Shown here: positions 47,131 through 59,319 of the stretch, piece by piece
Position numbering within the stretch: position 1 is the stretch's first letter
How the letters are laid out: the number at the start of each line of letters is the position of its first letter
Assembly (NCBI GenBank): GCA_034401795.1
Contig: CM067370.1
Span: forward strand, 52,093,380 to 52,157,379
Direction of reading: 5' to 3'
Source: Chaetoderma sp. LZ-2023a
Taxonomy: Eukaryota > Mollusca > Caudofoveata > Chaetodermatida > Chaetodermatidae
Length of the DNA stretch: 64,000 bases
Translations under genes and position numbers: made by a program
The notes under the pieces: model-generated
Seen by the model: the letters and a program-made list of their open reading frames with translations, nothing else
Databases searched by the model: none
What the model was told of the DNA's origin: nothing

Positions 47131-47560
47131 TTCTAGTGTGATGCACACTTTGTACTTTTAAAGCTTAAATTTGTGTTTCTAATAAGAACTGTTGAATTTC
47201 TGAGAAAAATCAATAGGGCTCTACATGTAGAAGACAGCCTTAATTCTACTTGAAATGTCAATGTTCCAGATGAACAATACATAGGTATTTCGATATGTCA
47301 TTGGTTTAGTTTTCTATTGTTTGTCAGACATGTCAGATTTGTTTCCTGTAGTAATGCTTTGCCCTGCATTCTGATTTATAAATATCTTGTGCTTTTCCGC
47401 TTTCTTAATATACATGTATGTAGATTTCCATTGCTTCCTTTCCAGACCCTTTTCATATGGTCTCTGTCTTATAGTTGTTTAAATATTTAATAGTGGTGAT
47501 TTGAGTAGGCTGCATGCATGGATATTTAACCAAATGTGTAGCACAGTGGATCTGTGACTG
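47131..47560. other. Unassigned sequence
   Basis: I see no gene, repeat family or structural signal here. Confidence 0.4.
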
Positions 47561-47916
47561 AGGTATATGACATCGTAATCGATACTTCACATGTATGTTG
47601 ACGTCACAATCAAAATGTATTGTGAATGACGTATCTAGTTCTGTCATGAACATTTAACATTCTGTCCGATGGATTTCCTATTTAATAAACAGTCTGTTGA
47701 ATATTTTGAAACTAGTTTGACTGGGCCGCTGTTGCCATAGTCAGCAACAGCACACAGCTGAATTAGTGTCAAAATATTCAACAGCTTACTTGTATAAGTA
47801 CCTTGAAAACTTGATTGTCAAAATGAAGGGTTAAAAGTATATAAGCCGATCCTAACACATGCAAGATGTGGGCAGAGCTTAACTAGGAATGGTGAGGGAT
47901 AGCTAGCAATGGATCC
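47561..47916 (-). repeat. Foldback MITE (family 2)
   Basis: Contains TTTAATAAACAGTCTGTTGA, GAAACTAGTTTGACTGGGCC, GCTGTTGCCATAGTCAGCAA and CAAAATATTCAACAG, with the GTGGGCAGAGCTTAACTAG outer arm. Ends are diverged. Confidence 0.75.
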
Positions 47917-48145
47917 CTCTGTTAGAATCTATTCCACTTGCTACTAATCATCGAAAATCTACATGTTAGTTGTGACTCATTACAACAACTAAGCCAGTGT
48001 CAAATTTATTCACCTACTGTAGCGCATACAGGGTTTCTCATAAGGGTCCTTTTGAGGGTATAGTCCCCCAAAATTTAACGCGGGATCCCCAAATGTTGTA
48101 GTAGTGTGTCCTGTGGGACCCCTGAAAGGCTTGCATGATTGTTAA

Positions 48146-48346
48146 CCCTTAACACACTGATGTCAGTATTCTATCTTTTGCGGTGTCAATAGCAAAGAAA
48201 CGAGTGTACATTTTTCAACAATTTTGATGGAAGATGTTGCTGTCTACGACAGAACCATCTTCCACCAAATTTGTTGAAAAGTAAACGCCAGTTCATCTTT
48301 TACTTTAATTTGAAGATTAAAAATTTTGACATCAGAGTGGTAAGGG
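48146..48346. repeat. TTAA foldback MITE (family 4), complete
   Basis: TTAA at 48142-48145 and 48347-48350. Ends CCCTTAACACACTGATGTCA and TGACATCAGAGTGGTAAGGG. Inner arms CAACAATTTTGATGGAAGAT and CATCTTCCACCAAATTTGTTG around TGTTGCTGTCTACGACAG. 201 bp. Confidence 0.85.
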
Positions 48347-48800
48347 TTAAATATGAATTAGTTTTATAGGTTTTGCGCAAACATACCCACAAAATCTGGC
48401 ATGGGACCCCAATAATTCATAGCTGTGCACCTATGGTACTCAAGAAAAATTTCATCTTGGGATCCCCAGAGTTCAGGCTGGGATGCCTAGATTTCTAGGT
48501 GCGAGGTCTTTGGGACCTGAAAAATTTAGATGGCATGAGAAACACTGAGCGCATACAGGCATGTTTACCTTAAAATAAAGTGCTGTTCATACATTGCAAA
48601 ACCTGCTAATTTTCTGAATTGTCTAACTATATGCTGATAGGGTTTGACTTGTCTGAAAGTCACATTAAAAGTGATGGCAGCATTAGCGATTGTTTTCACT
48701 AAACAGGTTAGAAATTAATGCCCTTCACATAGTCAATTACTACCAAATTTAAGAATGGATGACCAAAATTGTAACAACTCTTCTGTCGTACTAGGGTATC

Positions 48801-49030
48801 CTTTTAATGGTTAAATTTGGTCAAGAAAATCAAAATATTTGCCTATTAAATGTCTAGTTTCAGATCATGGGAAAACTATTTTTGAAAATTTACCACTGGA
48901 ATGACTGGCTCAATTACTGAGCCAGTCATTGCAGTGGAAATTTTTCAAAAAGTTTCTCTTGGCCTGCAAATGGACACTCCTCAAGATCATTGCAAGGGCT
49001 GGTTTTGGCCAACTTATCCATGAAAGGGAT
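48801..49030. repeat. Family-1 MITE, ends decayed
   Basis: TTTTAATGGTTAAATTTGG, arms AAAATTTACCACTGGAATGA and GAGCCAGTCATTGCAGTGG, right part GGCTGGTTTTGGCC then ATGAAAGGG. No exact TTAA pair remains. Confidence 0.75.
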
Positions 49031-49486
49031 GAATAATTGATAATAAAAACAGTTCAGCAAATTGTACCAAAAGGTTCCAAATGTAGTTCTAGTTTCATTG
49101 TATAGATATTTGTGCATGAATGTACTAGATATCCAATTGTCCATATGTTTTTTCTCCATGTTAAGCTTTCATCATTTATATCACAATGTGGTCAGATCAT
49201 TTCATTAGCCATGTTATATTTACTTCATTCTACTCGACCACAGTGTAGATCATGCACACAAGTCATTTCATCCCCAACACATCTGCGAATTCATGTCTGT
49301 GAATCTCAATAGTTACACAGATGAGTTGTCAAATCACTTTGGGACAATAACGATCGATGCTGGCTATTTGTCACTTGTAAAATGAGCTATATGACCGCTA
49401 AGTTACTGTTAGAATATTCCTAGTTCCCAGACCAATTTGTAACCAATACAATTCAATATTTTAGTCTTATCAATTCACCTTTCCGG

Positions 49487-49706
49487 AGTATCCATCTAAC
49501 ATCTGACGTCATATGACATCATAATCAGCTAAGCGCCGTGTAGGACACGTACAATTTTGTATCACAATACTACTATTTAATAAACATGAATATTTTGAAA
49601 CTAATGTCAGCAACAGCGCCCAGTCAAATTAGTTCCAAAGTATTCAATAGCTTACCTGTAAAGTTTTCTGGAAATTGGTAGTCAGGGAGTTCAGAGACCA
49701 CTGCAG
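49487..49706 (-). repeat. Family-2 MITE, internally deleted
   Basis: ACCTTTCCGGAGTATCCATC, GTCATATGACATCATAATC, AATAAACATGAATATTTTG, then GTCAGCAACAGCGCCCAGTC and a decayed outer arm. One inner arm is mostly lost. Confidence 0.7.
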
Positions 49707-49887
49707 AAGCTGTTTTTTTGGCTGATATGAGTGTTAAAGGGTTAAATGAGTACCCATTAAGAAAGACTTGTAGTCTTGAGGACTGCTGTCGACTTTTCAC
49801 TAAGTTCTAACCCTCTACTAATACATCTTTTTCTGTATTCAATTCATGGATCTGTTCTGTCAATCAAACATACTTTCATTATCCACC

Positions 49888-50178
49888 TGACAGAGTGGCC
49901 GAGTGGTTTCGAGCGAGCGCTGTTAACTCAAATGTTGACAGTTCTCCTCCGGGCCGGACCACTGCGTTGTGTCCTTGAGCAAGGCGCTTCCCTCTGCATT
50001 TCTCCAGTTCACCTAGCTGTAAATAGGTACCTGCAAGGGCAGTGTAGGTAATGTGAATGCAAAGCTTAAGGTGCAACCAAGCTGAAAGCTCCCGAAGGGA
50101 GAACAGGCCCAATGACCAGGGGTAAAGTCGCTGAGCACTTCGGTGGAGGCTAGACTATAAAATGTAAACTTACTTACA
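49888..50178 (+). mobile_element. tRNA-derived SINE
   Basis: The head AGAGTGGCCGAGTGGTTTCG is a polymerase III A box of serine/leucine tRNA type, followed by a degenerate B-box region (CCTCCGGGCCGGACC). The body has GTGTCCTTGAGCAAGGCGCT and TAAATAGGTACCTGCAAGGG, typical of widespread animal tRNA-SINEs, and the tail has TTACTTACAT. Not a functional tRNA: the cloverleaf cannot close. About 290 bp. Open frames across it are incidental. Confidence 0.85.
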
Positions 50179-50247
50179 TCACAGACAAAACAATGTCACT
50201 TGCCAGTTTTTGTTTAGGAATAAATAGATGAAGCCAGACACGCAATG

Positions 50248-50440
50248 ACCTGGTTAATGCCTTGAGAAATGTCCATTTACACTCAAGAGAAGACTATTTT
50301 TGAGCAGTTACCTCTGGAACTCCTGTCTCGCATACCGAGCCAGCCATTCCAGTGGTAAATTTTCAAAAATACTCATGATTCTGGCCCTTCACGAAGCAAA
50401 AATCCTAATATTCATGACCAATTTTAGCGAGTAAATGGTT
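50248..50440. repeat. Family-1 MITE, decayed
   Basis: GGTTAATGCCTTGAGAAATG, GAGCCAGCCATTCCAGTGG, AAATTTTCAAAAATACTC, right end GAGTAAATGG then TTAG. Left arm diverged. Confidence 0.65.
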
Positions 50441-50639
50441 AGTTAATTTTGAATACTCTCTTATTAGTGGCTGCGACAATAACTTGCTACAAAAACAACT
50501 TTCATGTCTAAGTTGTATCTGCATTCATCATGCCCCACTTGAAGGTCAAGTATTAATTTTGACATGAAATTTTGGTGTCATATCAAACTAACATGTATAG
50601 CTCAGAAATAACTTCAAATGTTTCAAAAACAAAATCAAA

Positions 50640-51110
50640 GATACTGTTGAATATTTTGAACATTGTATTTGAAGACATTGCTGCCTAAAACAGCAATGAT
50701 TTCTTACATAGTGTTCAAATTTGTACTAACGAACATGTTTCTATTTTTATTTCACTTTTGGAAATGTACAATTATTTATGAGTTGTACTGTATCAATCTG
50801 TTGTCAGATTGGTATGTAAGCTTTAGAATCATGATCTTTTTCTTAGCAATAGAGCATCAACTATCAAAATAATTTATCAATTATTATATTATTGAAAGAT
50901 TCTATGCGATAGTATAATTCTTGTCAAGCCTCACCCGAGTTGGAGGATTGCTTGGCGACTTAGTGATCTGAAAGACGTCCAGTGTCTGAGAATGGAGGAT
51001 TCCAGTTTCTCAGTCAATCATATGATGTCGTAATCGACTATGTGACATGTAGGCTTATGTCATAATCAATTACATCATGTATGAATTGTATGGATTTTAC
51101 CTTTTGAAAG
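50640..51110. repeat. Hairpin-core fragment and partial family-2 MITE
   Basis: The stretch 50643-50740 has TGTTGAATATTTTGAACA, TTGCTGCCTAAAACAGCAA and GTGTTCAAATTTG, a core-only hairpin. At 50995-51110 there is a family-2 outer arm (AATCATATGATGTCGTAATC). The rest is unassigned. Confidence 0.5.
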
Positions 51111-51125
51111 GCTGATGCTGATTAA

Positions 51126-51355
51126 TCCATCAACACTCAAGCTGGACAAAAACTGTTGTTTCAGTTCTCTTGGGAAATGCTCATTTGTATGCGACGAGAA
51201 GACTGTTTTTGAAAATTTACCACTCGAATTAGTGGCCCAATAACTGAGCCAGTCAGTCTAGTGATAATTTTCCAAAATATTCTTCAGTTGATTTACAATT
51301 GGACACTTTCTGTGAGAAAAGTGAAATTTTATTAAGAAAATATGAGTGTTAAGGT
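51126..51355. repeat. Family-1 MITE
   Basis: TTAA at 51122-51125, then TCCATCAACACTCAAG. Right end ATATGAGTGTTAAGG. Arms AAAATTTACCACTCG and TGAGCCAGTCAGTCTAGTG. Termini resemble the 19030 copy (ACTCAA/TTGAGT). Confidence 0.7.
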
Positions 51356-51739
51356 GTATGAGAGTAAATAGTGATATAAAAGCATTCCTGTTCTCTTTGT
51401 CTGCAGCCTTATAAAGACAGTCGTGGGAAAGCTGCCAAGCGTTGAACAAAAGATAGACAGTTATATTCTATGCATACATTCAGAAGCGCATGCGGATTAC
51501 TAAGATTACTGGGAATTGGTTTCTAAATGGTGATTGTGTAATCAGATATTAGTGTCTTGTTGTACAAATTATCAACCTCTGGTACTACTGCATCGAGCGA
51601 GTGGAAAAAGTGTGTGTATGCATAGACTAACAAAACAAGCTGTCGTCAGAAAAGATGTGCCCACCATTTTTCTGAAGATGCATGGAGCCATGGACACTGC
51701 ATACAGACTGCAAGACTATGTTTATTTATAATTGTATTC

Positions 51740-52170
51740 TGTCTGCCATCTGTATTACCCTTGGCCGGTAAGCAGAGGGCATTGCATTATGGGCTGTATA
51801 GGTATGTGGGAAGGTGTGCATGTGTGTGCGAGTGGGCGTGTATGCGTACGTGTGTGTGTCCAGTGAAGTATCTCAAATACTGCTGATCTAATTTTAACAC
51901 AACAAATGGTCATCCCGTGAAGGAAAATTTCCAGATTTTTGCCATGATCCCGACAACAAAACCTGTATCCACATCGGATCAAATTCAGAATTTGTGAATA
52001 TCTTAGAAACTATTTGTTCAAGTTGGATCAAACATTAACAGGATAAGTAAACTAGGATTCCACAACTTTAGTCATGATACAAAAAATTCGAAACATTAAA
52101 AAATGGTACAATGTGACAAAAATGGAAGGGTGAGGTTTTGCAATCTCTGATTGCTTGTATTTTGTAATAG
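51740..52170. other. Unassigned, GT-rich patch
   Basis: Short TGTGTG-rich patch near 51810-51860; otherwise generic repeat-like sequence with no gene. Confidence 0.4.
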
Positions 52171-54075
52171 ATGAATCCAGTTTTTGCTATGTCCCACCCA
52201 TTCTTTGCTAAACTCTGTTCACCCTTTGTCCGTGTCGATCGATAAAACCATGAACATCAATTTCAGAAAGCTATGCATGCATGACCGGTAAGCTGTTCAA
52301 TATTTTGAAATGACAGCAACAACGCCCGGTCAAATAGGGCTGGGTGGTATACCGGTTTCACACCGTCTCACAGTTTTTTATGGTTTAAAAACCATTACGA
52401 AAGTAAAAAACCCGAAAAACTGTCTGTAAGATCGCCATTGCGCAAAATCTGGTGAATGTCCTAAAATAGTTTGTTCTTGACATGCAGTTTAATATTATCA
52501 TCCAGTGTAACCATTTGCTACTAGAGACATACAATACAGTCATCTATAACTATTAGCCGTGGGAAAGCAAGGGTGTTGGTGAAATCCCAACAAATCGGCC
52601 GAGGACGACCCTCGGCACATAAGCTCTGCGGGTTCAATGTAAGATTGAATAATTTGAAAATCTAAATTTCTTCTTTGCAACAAATAATCCTTTTTTCAGT
52701 TCGAGTTTGTACTATGTTTAATTAGGACTCCAAATGTGACATGATACAAAAAAAAAAATCAAGAAACAAGCTGCGAAAACAACGACGCTATACAATGAAC
52801 TCCCAATCCAAACAAATCATTATTTCCCTTAGATTTCGACAAACATAAAATGATCCATCACAGACTAAGACATACGAGACAAATTGCTTGAACGCCAGAG
52901 AAATGAAAACGATTAAGTCGCTTCTTACGTTGGCGGAGTAGTTACACGTAAAATACACCTCTTAGCCTCTCAAATACGAGCAGGCGTAATGTGATTGGTT
53001 CTTAACAAATTCTTCCGCCAGGATATTCACTACTATCGATTTTATGAATGAAATTCGTAGTATTTTTTATCATGTTACTTTTCTGCTCGATAGGCGTTAG
53101 AATCACATCGTTTTGTTTTACGGCCCGGTCTTTTTCGTCTTCGTATATCTTCAAGTACGGAGTGTTGATTTAAGTAGATTTAAGTTGGATTCACGAATCA
53201 TTGCGTTTATGTTGTCAAATTATCATAATCTCTTTATTACATGAACCTCAAAAAATAGTCAAACCCATTTTTTGTGAGAATTCTTGAGGCGCAATTTCCG
53301 GGAAATGACTACTCTTTAGTTACGTGCTGAATGACATTCACCCGCATGAACGACAGTTTATTGAGGAGTTTTAATAAATACCGAGTACTCGAATACAAAC
53401 ACATGACTTACTAGACTAGATCATCTGTAGGTGGCTATGCAAACTCTAACTGTATGTGGGGTACTCTACTAGGAGCCTAAACTCGCTCTCATATCCGGGT
53501 TCCTACTTACACTCATTAGATTTTACTACGCTTTCAAAAATAGTTACCTAAATAACAGTGTTGAAAATCAACATTTTAGTAGTTAGACTGTTATTTTCAC
53601 GACATCACATGAACCAGACTTCATTTATTTTATTTATTTTAACTACTATTTTGAGATAGATAGCGTCGAAGTGAGCAGTTGTACGTAGTTACCGTTCTAA
53701 TTTCGTGGCAATTTATGTCAGTTGTCAAATCGCAAAATACATGTACTGTAGCTAATGAAAACGGCATATTTTCATATTTCAAATTATTTTCGATCATTCT
53801 AACCCCTTAAACCGGTATTTCGTTAATACCGGTTTAATTAGTGATACTGTCACCGGTTTTCTTTTAGCCCAGCCCTATGGTCAGATTAGCTACAAAATAT
53901 TCAACAGAACGTTTTTAAAATAGTAAAGACATACAATTCATACATCTTCACGGACTATTAAGCATTTATGACAGATTTAACTACATCATTTATGATGTAA
54001 TTGATTGACATCAGCCTACATATGATGTAGTTGATTATGATGTCATAATTGATCGATAATGTGCATTCATCCATT
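52171..54075 (+). repeat. Family-2 MITE split by a hAT element
   Basis: The left part 52171-52334 has TTTTTGCTATGTCCCACCC and GCTGTTCAATATTTTGAAA. The right part 53878-54075 continues with TACAAAATATTCAACAG, GTAAAGACATACAATTCA and TGATTATGATGTCATAA. Without the insertion the two halves form one family-2 copy. Confidence 0.78.
52335..53877. mobile_element. hAT-type DNA transposon, non-autonomous, 1543 bp
   Basis: Ends TAGGGCTGGG and CCCAGCCCTA, a perfect 10-bp inverted repeat with the hAT YARNG start. Flanks CGGTCAAA (52327-52334) and TGGTCAGA (53878-53885) match at 6 of 8, an aged target duplication. Subterminal ACCGGT words occur at both ends, as in the 9735 element. No transposase recognised in the interior. 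Confidence 0.85.
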
Positions 54076-54413
54076 GCCACCATTTTAAAATTGCATCTAC
54101 TTTTGTCCATCCAGAAATGGCACTCTATCACTTCCATATGTGCATGTGCCGTCATCTGATTATGTTAATCAGGCTAATTGTGTTTCTGAACATAACCTAC
54201 AGCTGACACAGTATTTTAGTGTTTACGACACATCTCACCAGGCAGGAAAATGCATTTATAAAATGTCTTTTCTGTGGATGATAAGAATATTTGTTGAAAC
54301 CTTATTACTGAGCTTGTTAAATGACCAGTCATGTTAGGTTTAAGTTTTCAAAGTGTTCTTTGTTCTGCTGATTATTGTTTTTTGTCTTCTTTAATTAAGT
54401 CTTTAATAGTTAA

Positions 54414-54640
54414 CCCAACCAAAATTTCCTTTGTAGTGTTGAGATTAGTTCATCTGCGGCGAAGAGAGTGCTATTTTTGAAAACTTATGGCTGTAATACT
54501 TGGCTCGATAAACAAGCCTGCCTGGCTCGATAACCAAGCCAGTCATTCTAGGGGTAAATTTTAAAAACTATTATCTTCGCCTGCAGATTGAAAGTTATTA
54601 AGAAAAATAACAATTCCATAGTCAGTACATTAACATGTTA
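54414..54640. repeat. Family-1 MITE with duplicated loop
   Basis: TTAA at 54410-54413, then CCCAACCAAAATTTCC. The central CTCGATAAACAAGCCTG / GGCTCGATAACCAAGCC motif is duplicated, which lengthens the loop. Right end ACATGTTAAAAG is decayed. Confidence 0.65.
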
Positions 54641-55435
54641 AAAGAGCGTTTAGGACTTAGATATTCATTGGTGGTTAAAGCGAGAAGTAATTTGAGGGTG
54701 AGGGCATTGTCTGCACACAATTACATGTAAAAACTAACCATTTTCATTCTGAATTCCGAGAAACATAGTTTCAAGCAAGATAAGTATTAACAATACTGAA
54801 TATTTTGAATACTGTTTGATGAAGAATGTTGTTCTTATGCAATCAGGAATAAATTTTAATCAATATGTTTTCGGAATTATCCTCATTGTCCTAGATCTAG
54901 TACATACTTATGATATTTAGGTAGAAATGTATTTGTGTCATGGGAAGATTAGACAGCATTTATCTGGTTGTATTATTGTTCTGCTAAATAATCTTTCATG
55001 AACAATTTCATATTTTTGGATTTTATGAACTGTTGGTATTGTCCATGATATTAAAGTAGATCAGGTTAGCACACGATTATGGCCGGCTACTAGGTGAAGG
55101 AAGGAGAATCATAATAAGAAATGTTACCCTCATTGTCAAGTCGACAAAGTTTATACTCATGTGAATCAAGATATTGGCATTTCTTAAAATTGTGAAACTT
55201 GTGTTGGAAGTTTCTGTTGCTGATTATATAATCTGTTAGACCGATTAAGCGGATGAAGATATTAGCTTTCATCTAATTCGCACAGAGGTGGTATAGTGTG
55301 CCATGGAACAATTGTATGATATTTTCACATCACACATTCGAGCAATGGAGCAAAGATTTGCCCGTTGAAATGTCTATTGCATAGCACATGGGCCAGAAGG
55401 GTAGGTTACAATTTTAAGTTAGTCTAGAGTAAATA
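54641..55435. other. Unassigned sequence
   Basis: No gene recognised. A weak hairpin-core remnant (CTGAATATTTTGAATACTG) lies near 54798. Confidence 0.4.
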
Positions 55436-55439
55436 TTAA

Positions 55440-55630
55440 CTGTTTCACTGATGAATTCCCAATATCTCATTTCCAAAGCAAACATACAGGAAAACTGTTG
55501 ATTACTTTGAAAGTAATTTGATTGTAAGCCGGCAGCAATGTCTTCCAGTCAAATTAATTTCAAAATATTCAACAGAATAAGTTTTATATCGTACAGAAAT
55601 TTCTGTTTCAAGGATTTGTTCATGAAAGGG
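55440..55630. repeat. TTAA foldback MITE (family 3)
   Basis: TTAA at 55436-55439 and 55631-55634. Ends CTGTTTCACTGATGAATTCC and GTTCATGAAAGGG. Arms AACTGTTGATTACTTTGAAA and TTTCAAAATATTCAACAG around GGCAGCAATG. 191 bp. Confidence 0.8.
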
Positions 55631-55727
55631 TTAACTCTGCTGTACTTATTAGCAGCTTTATAATTTGCCATGTTGTGGTGATCCAGTAGTACGCTATGCA
55701 TTATTAATCCCCTACCGATAAAACCGG

Positions 55728-56990
55728 GGGGGGACTATAGGTTTGCACTCCATCTGTCCATCCATCCGTCTGTCTGTCTCCATCTGTCTCTCCGTCTGTC
55801 GCTGTTGGTTTTCCGCACTTTTTTTTGCAGTCCTTCAAGGTATTCAACTGAGAATTGCTACATTGCTTTGTTATGAGAAGTTACAGACCAAGTTCGAGTG
55901 TCAGGTGTACGCATTTTTTATGGAATTATGCCCCCCGAAAATCGGTGCATCACTTTAGTATAAGGAATTACAGAGCAAGTTCGAGCTCCAGACATTTTCG
56001 TCAATTTTTCATGGAGTTATGCCCCCTTTCAACTTATGAAATATGAAAAATATTAGTTTTCCACACTTTTTCAGTCTTTCAAGATATTGTACTGAGAATT
56101 GCTACATTGCTTTGTTATGAGAAGTTCGCGTTTCAGGCGTATGCGTAGATTTTTGATGGAGTTATGCCCCCTTTCGACTTAGGAAATATGAAAAATATCA
56201 GCTTTCCACACCTTTTTTCCCACTCCTTCAAGATATTTAAGGAAAAATCAGTACTTTGCTTTAGTACAAAGGGTTACAGAGCAAGTTCAAGTTTCAGACA
56301 TTTTTGTAAATTTTTCATAGAGTTATGCCCCCTTTCGACTTATGAAATACAAAAAATATTAGTTTTCCGCACTTTTTTCGGTCTTTAAAAATATTATACT
56401 GAGAACTGCTACATTGCTTTGTTATAAGAAGTTACAGACCAAGTTCGAGTTTCAGGGGTATGGGTAAATTTTTGATGGAGTTATGCCCGCTTTTGATGAA
56501 AAATATTAGCTTTCCGCATTTTTTCACAATCCTTCAAGATATTTAAGGGAAAATTGGTACATCGCTTTAGTATAAGGAGTTACAGAGTAAGTTTGAGTTT
56601 CAGACATTTTCGGCAGTTTTTCATGGAGTTATGCCCCCTTTCGACTTATGAAATACGCAAAATATTAGTTTTCCACCCTTTTTCTTGCAGTCTTTCAAGA
56701 TATTCAAACTGAGAATTGGTACATTACTTTATTATGAGAAATTACAGACCAAGTTCGAGTTTCAGGCGTTTGTGTCATTTTTTGATGGAGTTGTGTCACC
56801 TTTCGACTTATGAAATACAAACATATCAGCTTTCAAGACTTTCCTTCTCCATCACCATATAACTGAGACTTGGTTTATTACTATGTAATGAGAAGTTACA
56901 GATCAAGTTCGAGTTTCAGCTGATTCTGTCAATTTTTAATGGATTTTTTTACTGTCATTCTCTAAAGATTTATATCACCAGGTAGGGGAC
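55728..56990 (+). repeat. Tandem array, about 150-165-bp unit, about 6 copies
   Basis: ATGGAGTTATGCCCCCTTTC, then GACTTATGAAATA, AAAATATTAGTTTTCC and TTACAGACCAAGTTCGAGTT recur, the first near 56016, 56160, 56320, 56478, 56628 and 56790. Two alternating subtypes suggest a dimer of about 310 bases. This motif is a familiar intergenic repeat of marine invertebrates. Open frames inside share a repeated YRASSS-type peptide and are a by-product. Confidence 0.8.
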
Positions 56991-58264
56991 ATGTATTGCA
57001 AAGCAATACTTACAGAATGCTTGTTGTTATTAAGCCACTGTAAGTATTTAAGATATAACAAAAACATTTGTGATATTCTTACATAATACACTTTGGCCAG
57101 TCAGCCAAGATATAGCGATCTGGTGTTCGGCATCTGTCCATGTGTCGTCAACAATGGTGGTATACATCTGGATGGATTTAGAGCAAACCTGACAAATATT
57201 ATGTTCATGTCGTCATCTAGTATAAATGCAGACCGAATATTAAGCGGATGAAAAATAACAGATTTATGGACCATGAAAATTTTCTGAAGTATGGCGCCCT
57301 TAGGGGAAGATATTACTTCGATGGCACCGTTTGTCACATTTAGAATGTTATTGACTTCTATCTTGATGGGGGTGTATCGTAGGCCATAAACTACCATCAA
57401 GATAAGAATCAGTTCAGTCTGCCCTCGTTTCTGGATAACATAGGTCAACTGGCAATTTTCCGATTTCGGTCAATAGGAAATTATCCAGGCATGCAGTTTG
57501 TTATCTTTTCTATATAGTAACCAAACTTTTCATTGTGATAGAAAATTATTAACGGGCTGTAGTTTCCTGACTTTTTCAGACATTGTGGCCAAATTTGATG
57601 TGTGGATGCATTATAGGCTAATGGTGAGACATATATCAATTGTCAGTAAACATGACATAATTTTCATGTTTCACTAAACATGAAAAGGTATTCTTATCTG
57701 AGCCATATTTTCAAGACACATATAGTCACCAAACCTTTATGGAAACATAATAGCCTAATGGTGTGGCATGTATTGAAAATAGGTCAGCATGACCTTGTTT
57801 TCCCTGTTCACTGAACATATAGAACATTTTTGCCTGGGCTGTAGTTTCCATAGTTTTTCGTATAGATTCTCACTTGTAGAATAATGATGTGTTGTGCCTC
57901 AAATGTAGGTTAGCATAACCATCTTTACATGGTTCACTGAACATCATTGCAATTCTTGTGTGGGTGTAATGTCCAGTTTTATGTATACAGTAAGCAAACT
58001 TGGCAGAAGAATGCATACTGTGTACAGTTCACAGATGAAATAAATTGTCTAGGTGGTATTCTCAATACTCTTCCACCTATGGTCAGTTTTGGTCACAATG
58101 GGTGCATCCTTATCTAATGGTGTGTGCTTTATCAAAGGTATTGTACTGTTCATAGTTTGTGCAACAGGAAAGACTTGTCCGGGTGAAGCGGGTGTGTGTA
58201 TCGTCTGTGATACAGTTCATCCCTAAGGTTCTACTTGTGTCATCATAGGTTTGGGTTGTCACAA
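56991..58264. repeat. Diverged repeats, no gene identified
   Basis: A 115-codon frame on the minus strand (57448-57101) shows no recognisable domain; I leave it unassigned. From about 57540 to 58030, words such as CACTAAACAT/TTCACTGAACAT and ATGGTGTGGCATGTAT recur loosely every 120-170 bases, suggesting an old tandem array. Confidence 0.45.
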
Positions 58265-58580
58265 TGGACCTTTCCAGTTTTAGCTATGCCCTGCCCATCC
58301 CTAGTTAAACTGCTCACACCTCGCTCATGTTGGAATCGATCCATCCCTGAACTTCTTGACTATCAATTTCCAGAAAACTATACAGGTCCAGTCAAATTAA
58401 TTTCAAAATATTCAACAGAATGTTTATTAAATGGTAAAAACATACAATTCGTACAATGTGTCGGACTGTTAAGTGTTAAATGTGGACTATATCGAGTCAT
58501 TCATGACGTCATGATTATGACATCAGCCTACACGTTATGTAGTTGATTATGACATCATATGTTTGAGTGAGGAAATGGAT
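58265..58580 (+). repeat. Family-2 MITE, one inner arm deleted
   Basis: Left end TGGACCTTTCCAGTTTTAGC, inner arm CCAGTCAAATTAATTTC and AAAATATTCAACAGAATG, outer right arm TCATGACGTCATGATTATG. The GCTGTTGCTGCC loop is lost. Confidence 0.75.
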
Positions 58581-58791
58581 TCATGAATTCTGTATCAAAT
58601 GCTTTCTATGATCAAATTTACATATTGAATTATTATTTATTACAATGTATAGAGCCCTGTGTAAATTGTAAGTTCTTCAAATCATGTTTATGTTTATTAA
58701 ATTTATTTTTACGATATATGAATTATTCATTTGTTTATGAAATTTGAAAGTATAATAAATTTGTTAAATGAATGGGTTTATATAAAATTAA

Positions 58792-58966
58792 CACTTTCGT
58801 CGCAATACCAGCTATCTCAATTTCAAAGCATTCATGTAGGTAGTGTTAGATATTTTGAAACAAATTTGCCTGGAAACTGTTGCTACCTTCCAAGCAAATT
58901 AGCTTCAGGATGTTTAATAGCATATTCGCTATTTTTCATTAAATGTGTTGTATCTGGTCTACAGTG
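58792..58966. repeat. TTAA foldback MITE (family 3)
   Basis: TTAA at 58788-58791 and 58967-58970. Left end CACTTTCGTCGCAATACC, right end GTCTACAGTG. Core GATATTTTGAAACAAATTTG with AACTGTTGCTACCTTCC and AGCAAATTAGC. Confidence 0.72.
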
Positions 58967-59319
58967 TTAATAGAATGTGGGTGTTAAAAATTCTCCATTA
59001 TATTTATTGTATATAAATAAAGTATACACATTAATCTTGAGGTGAAGAATTATGATTGTTAATAATAAAACAATTATTATATTGCTTTCATTTGTATTAT
59101 TTATTGTCTAGTTTTTTTGCCGGTGCGTGTGTGTCAGATTAAAATGATCAAAGTGGCCTTTAGTCTGGTTGCCAAAAGCCAATTTCTTTATGAACCTGGA
59201 ATTTTATGGTGCATGATTGTTTTCAGTGGATTTCGAATCTTTGAGTGGTCTAGTTTGATAATCCAGCGGGTGCCACCATGTCACCCTTGAGGAATTTGAG
59301 AAATCCAAATGGCCACCAT

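Noticed and set aside
49885-49960. Possible functional tRNA gene
   Set aside because: An A box is present, but the B box and acceptor pairing fail and the SINE body follows directly.
57101-57448. 115-codon minus-strand open frame as a gene
   Set aside because: No domain, no start context or splice support, and it lies next to repeat-derived sequence.
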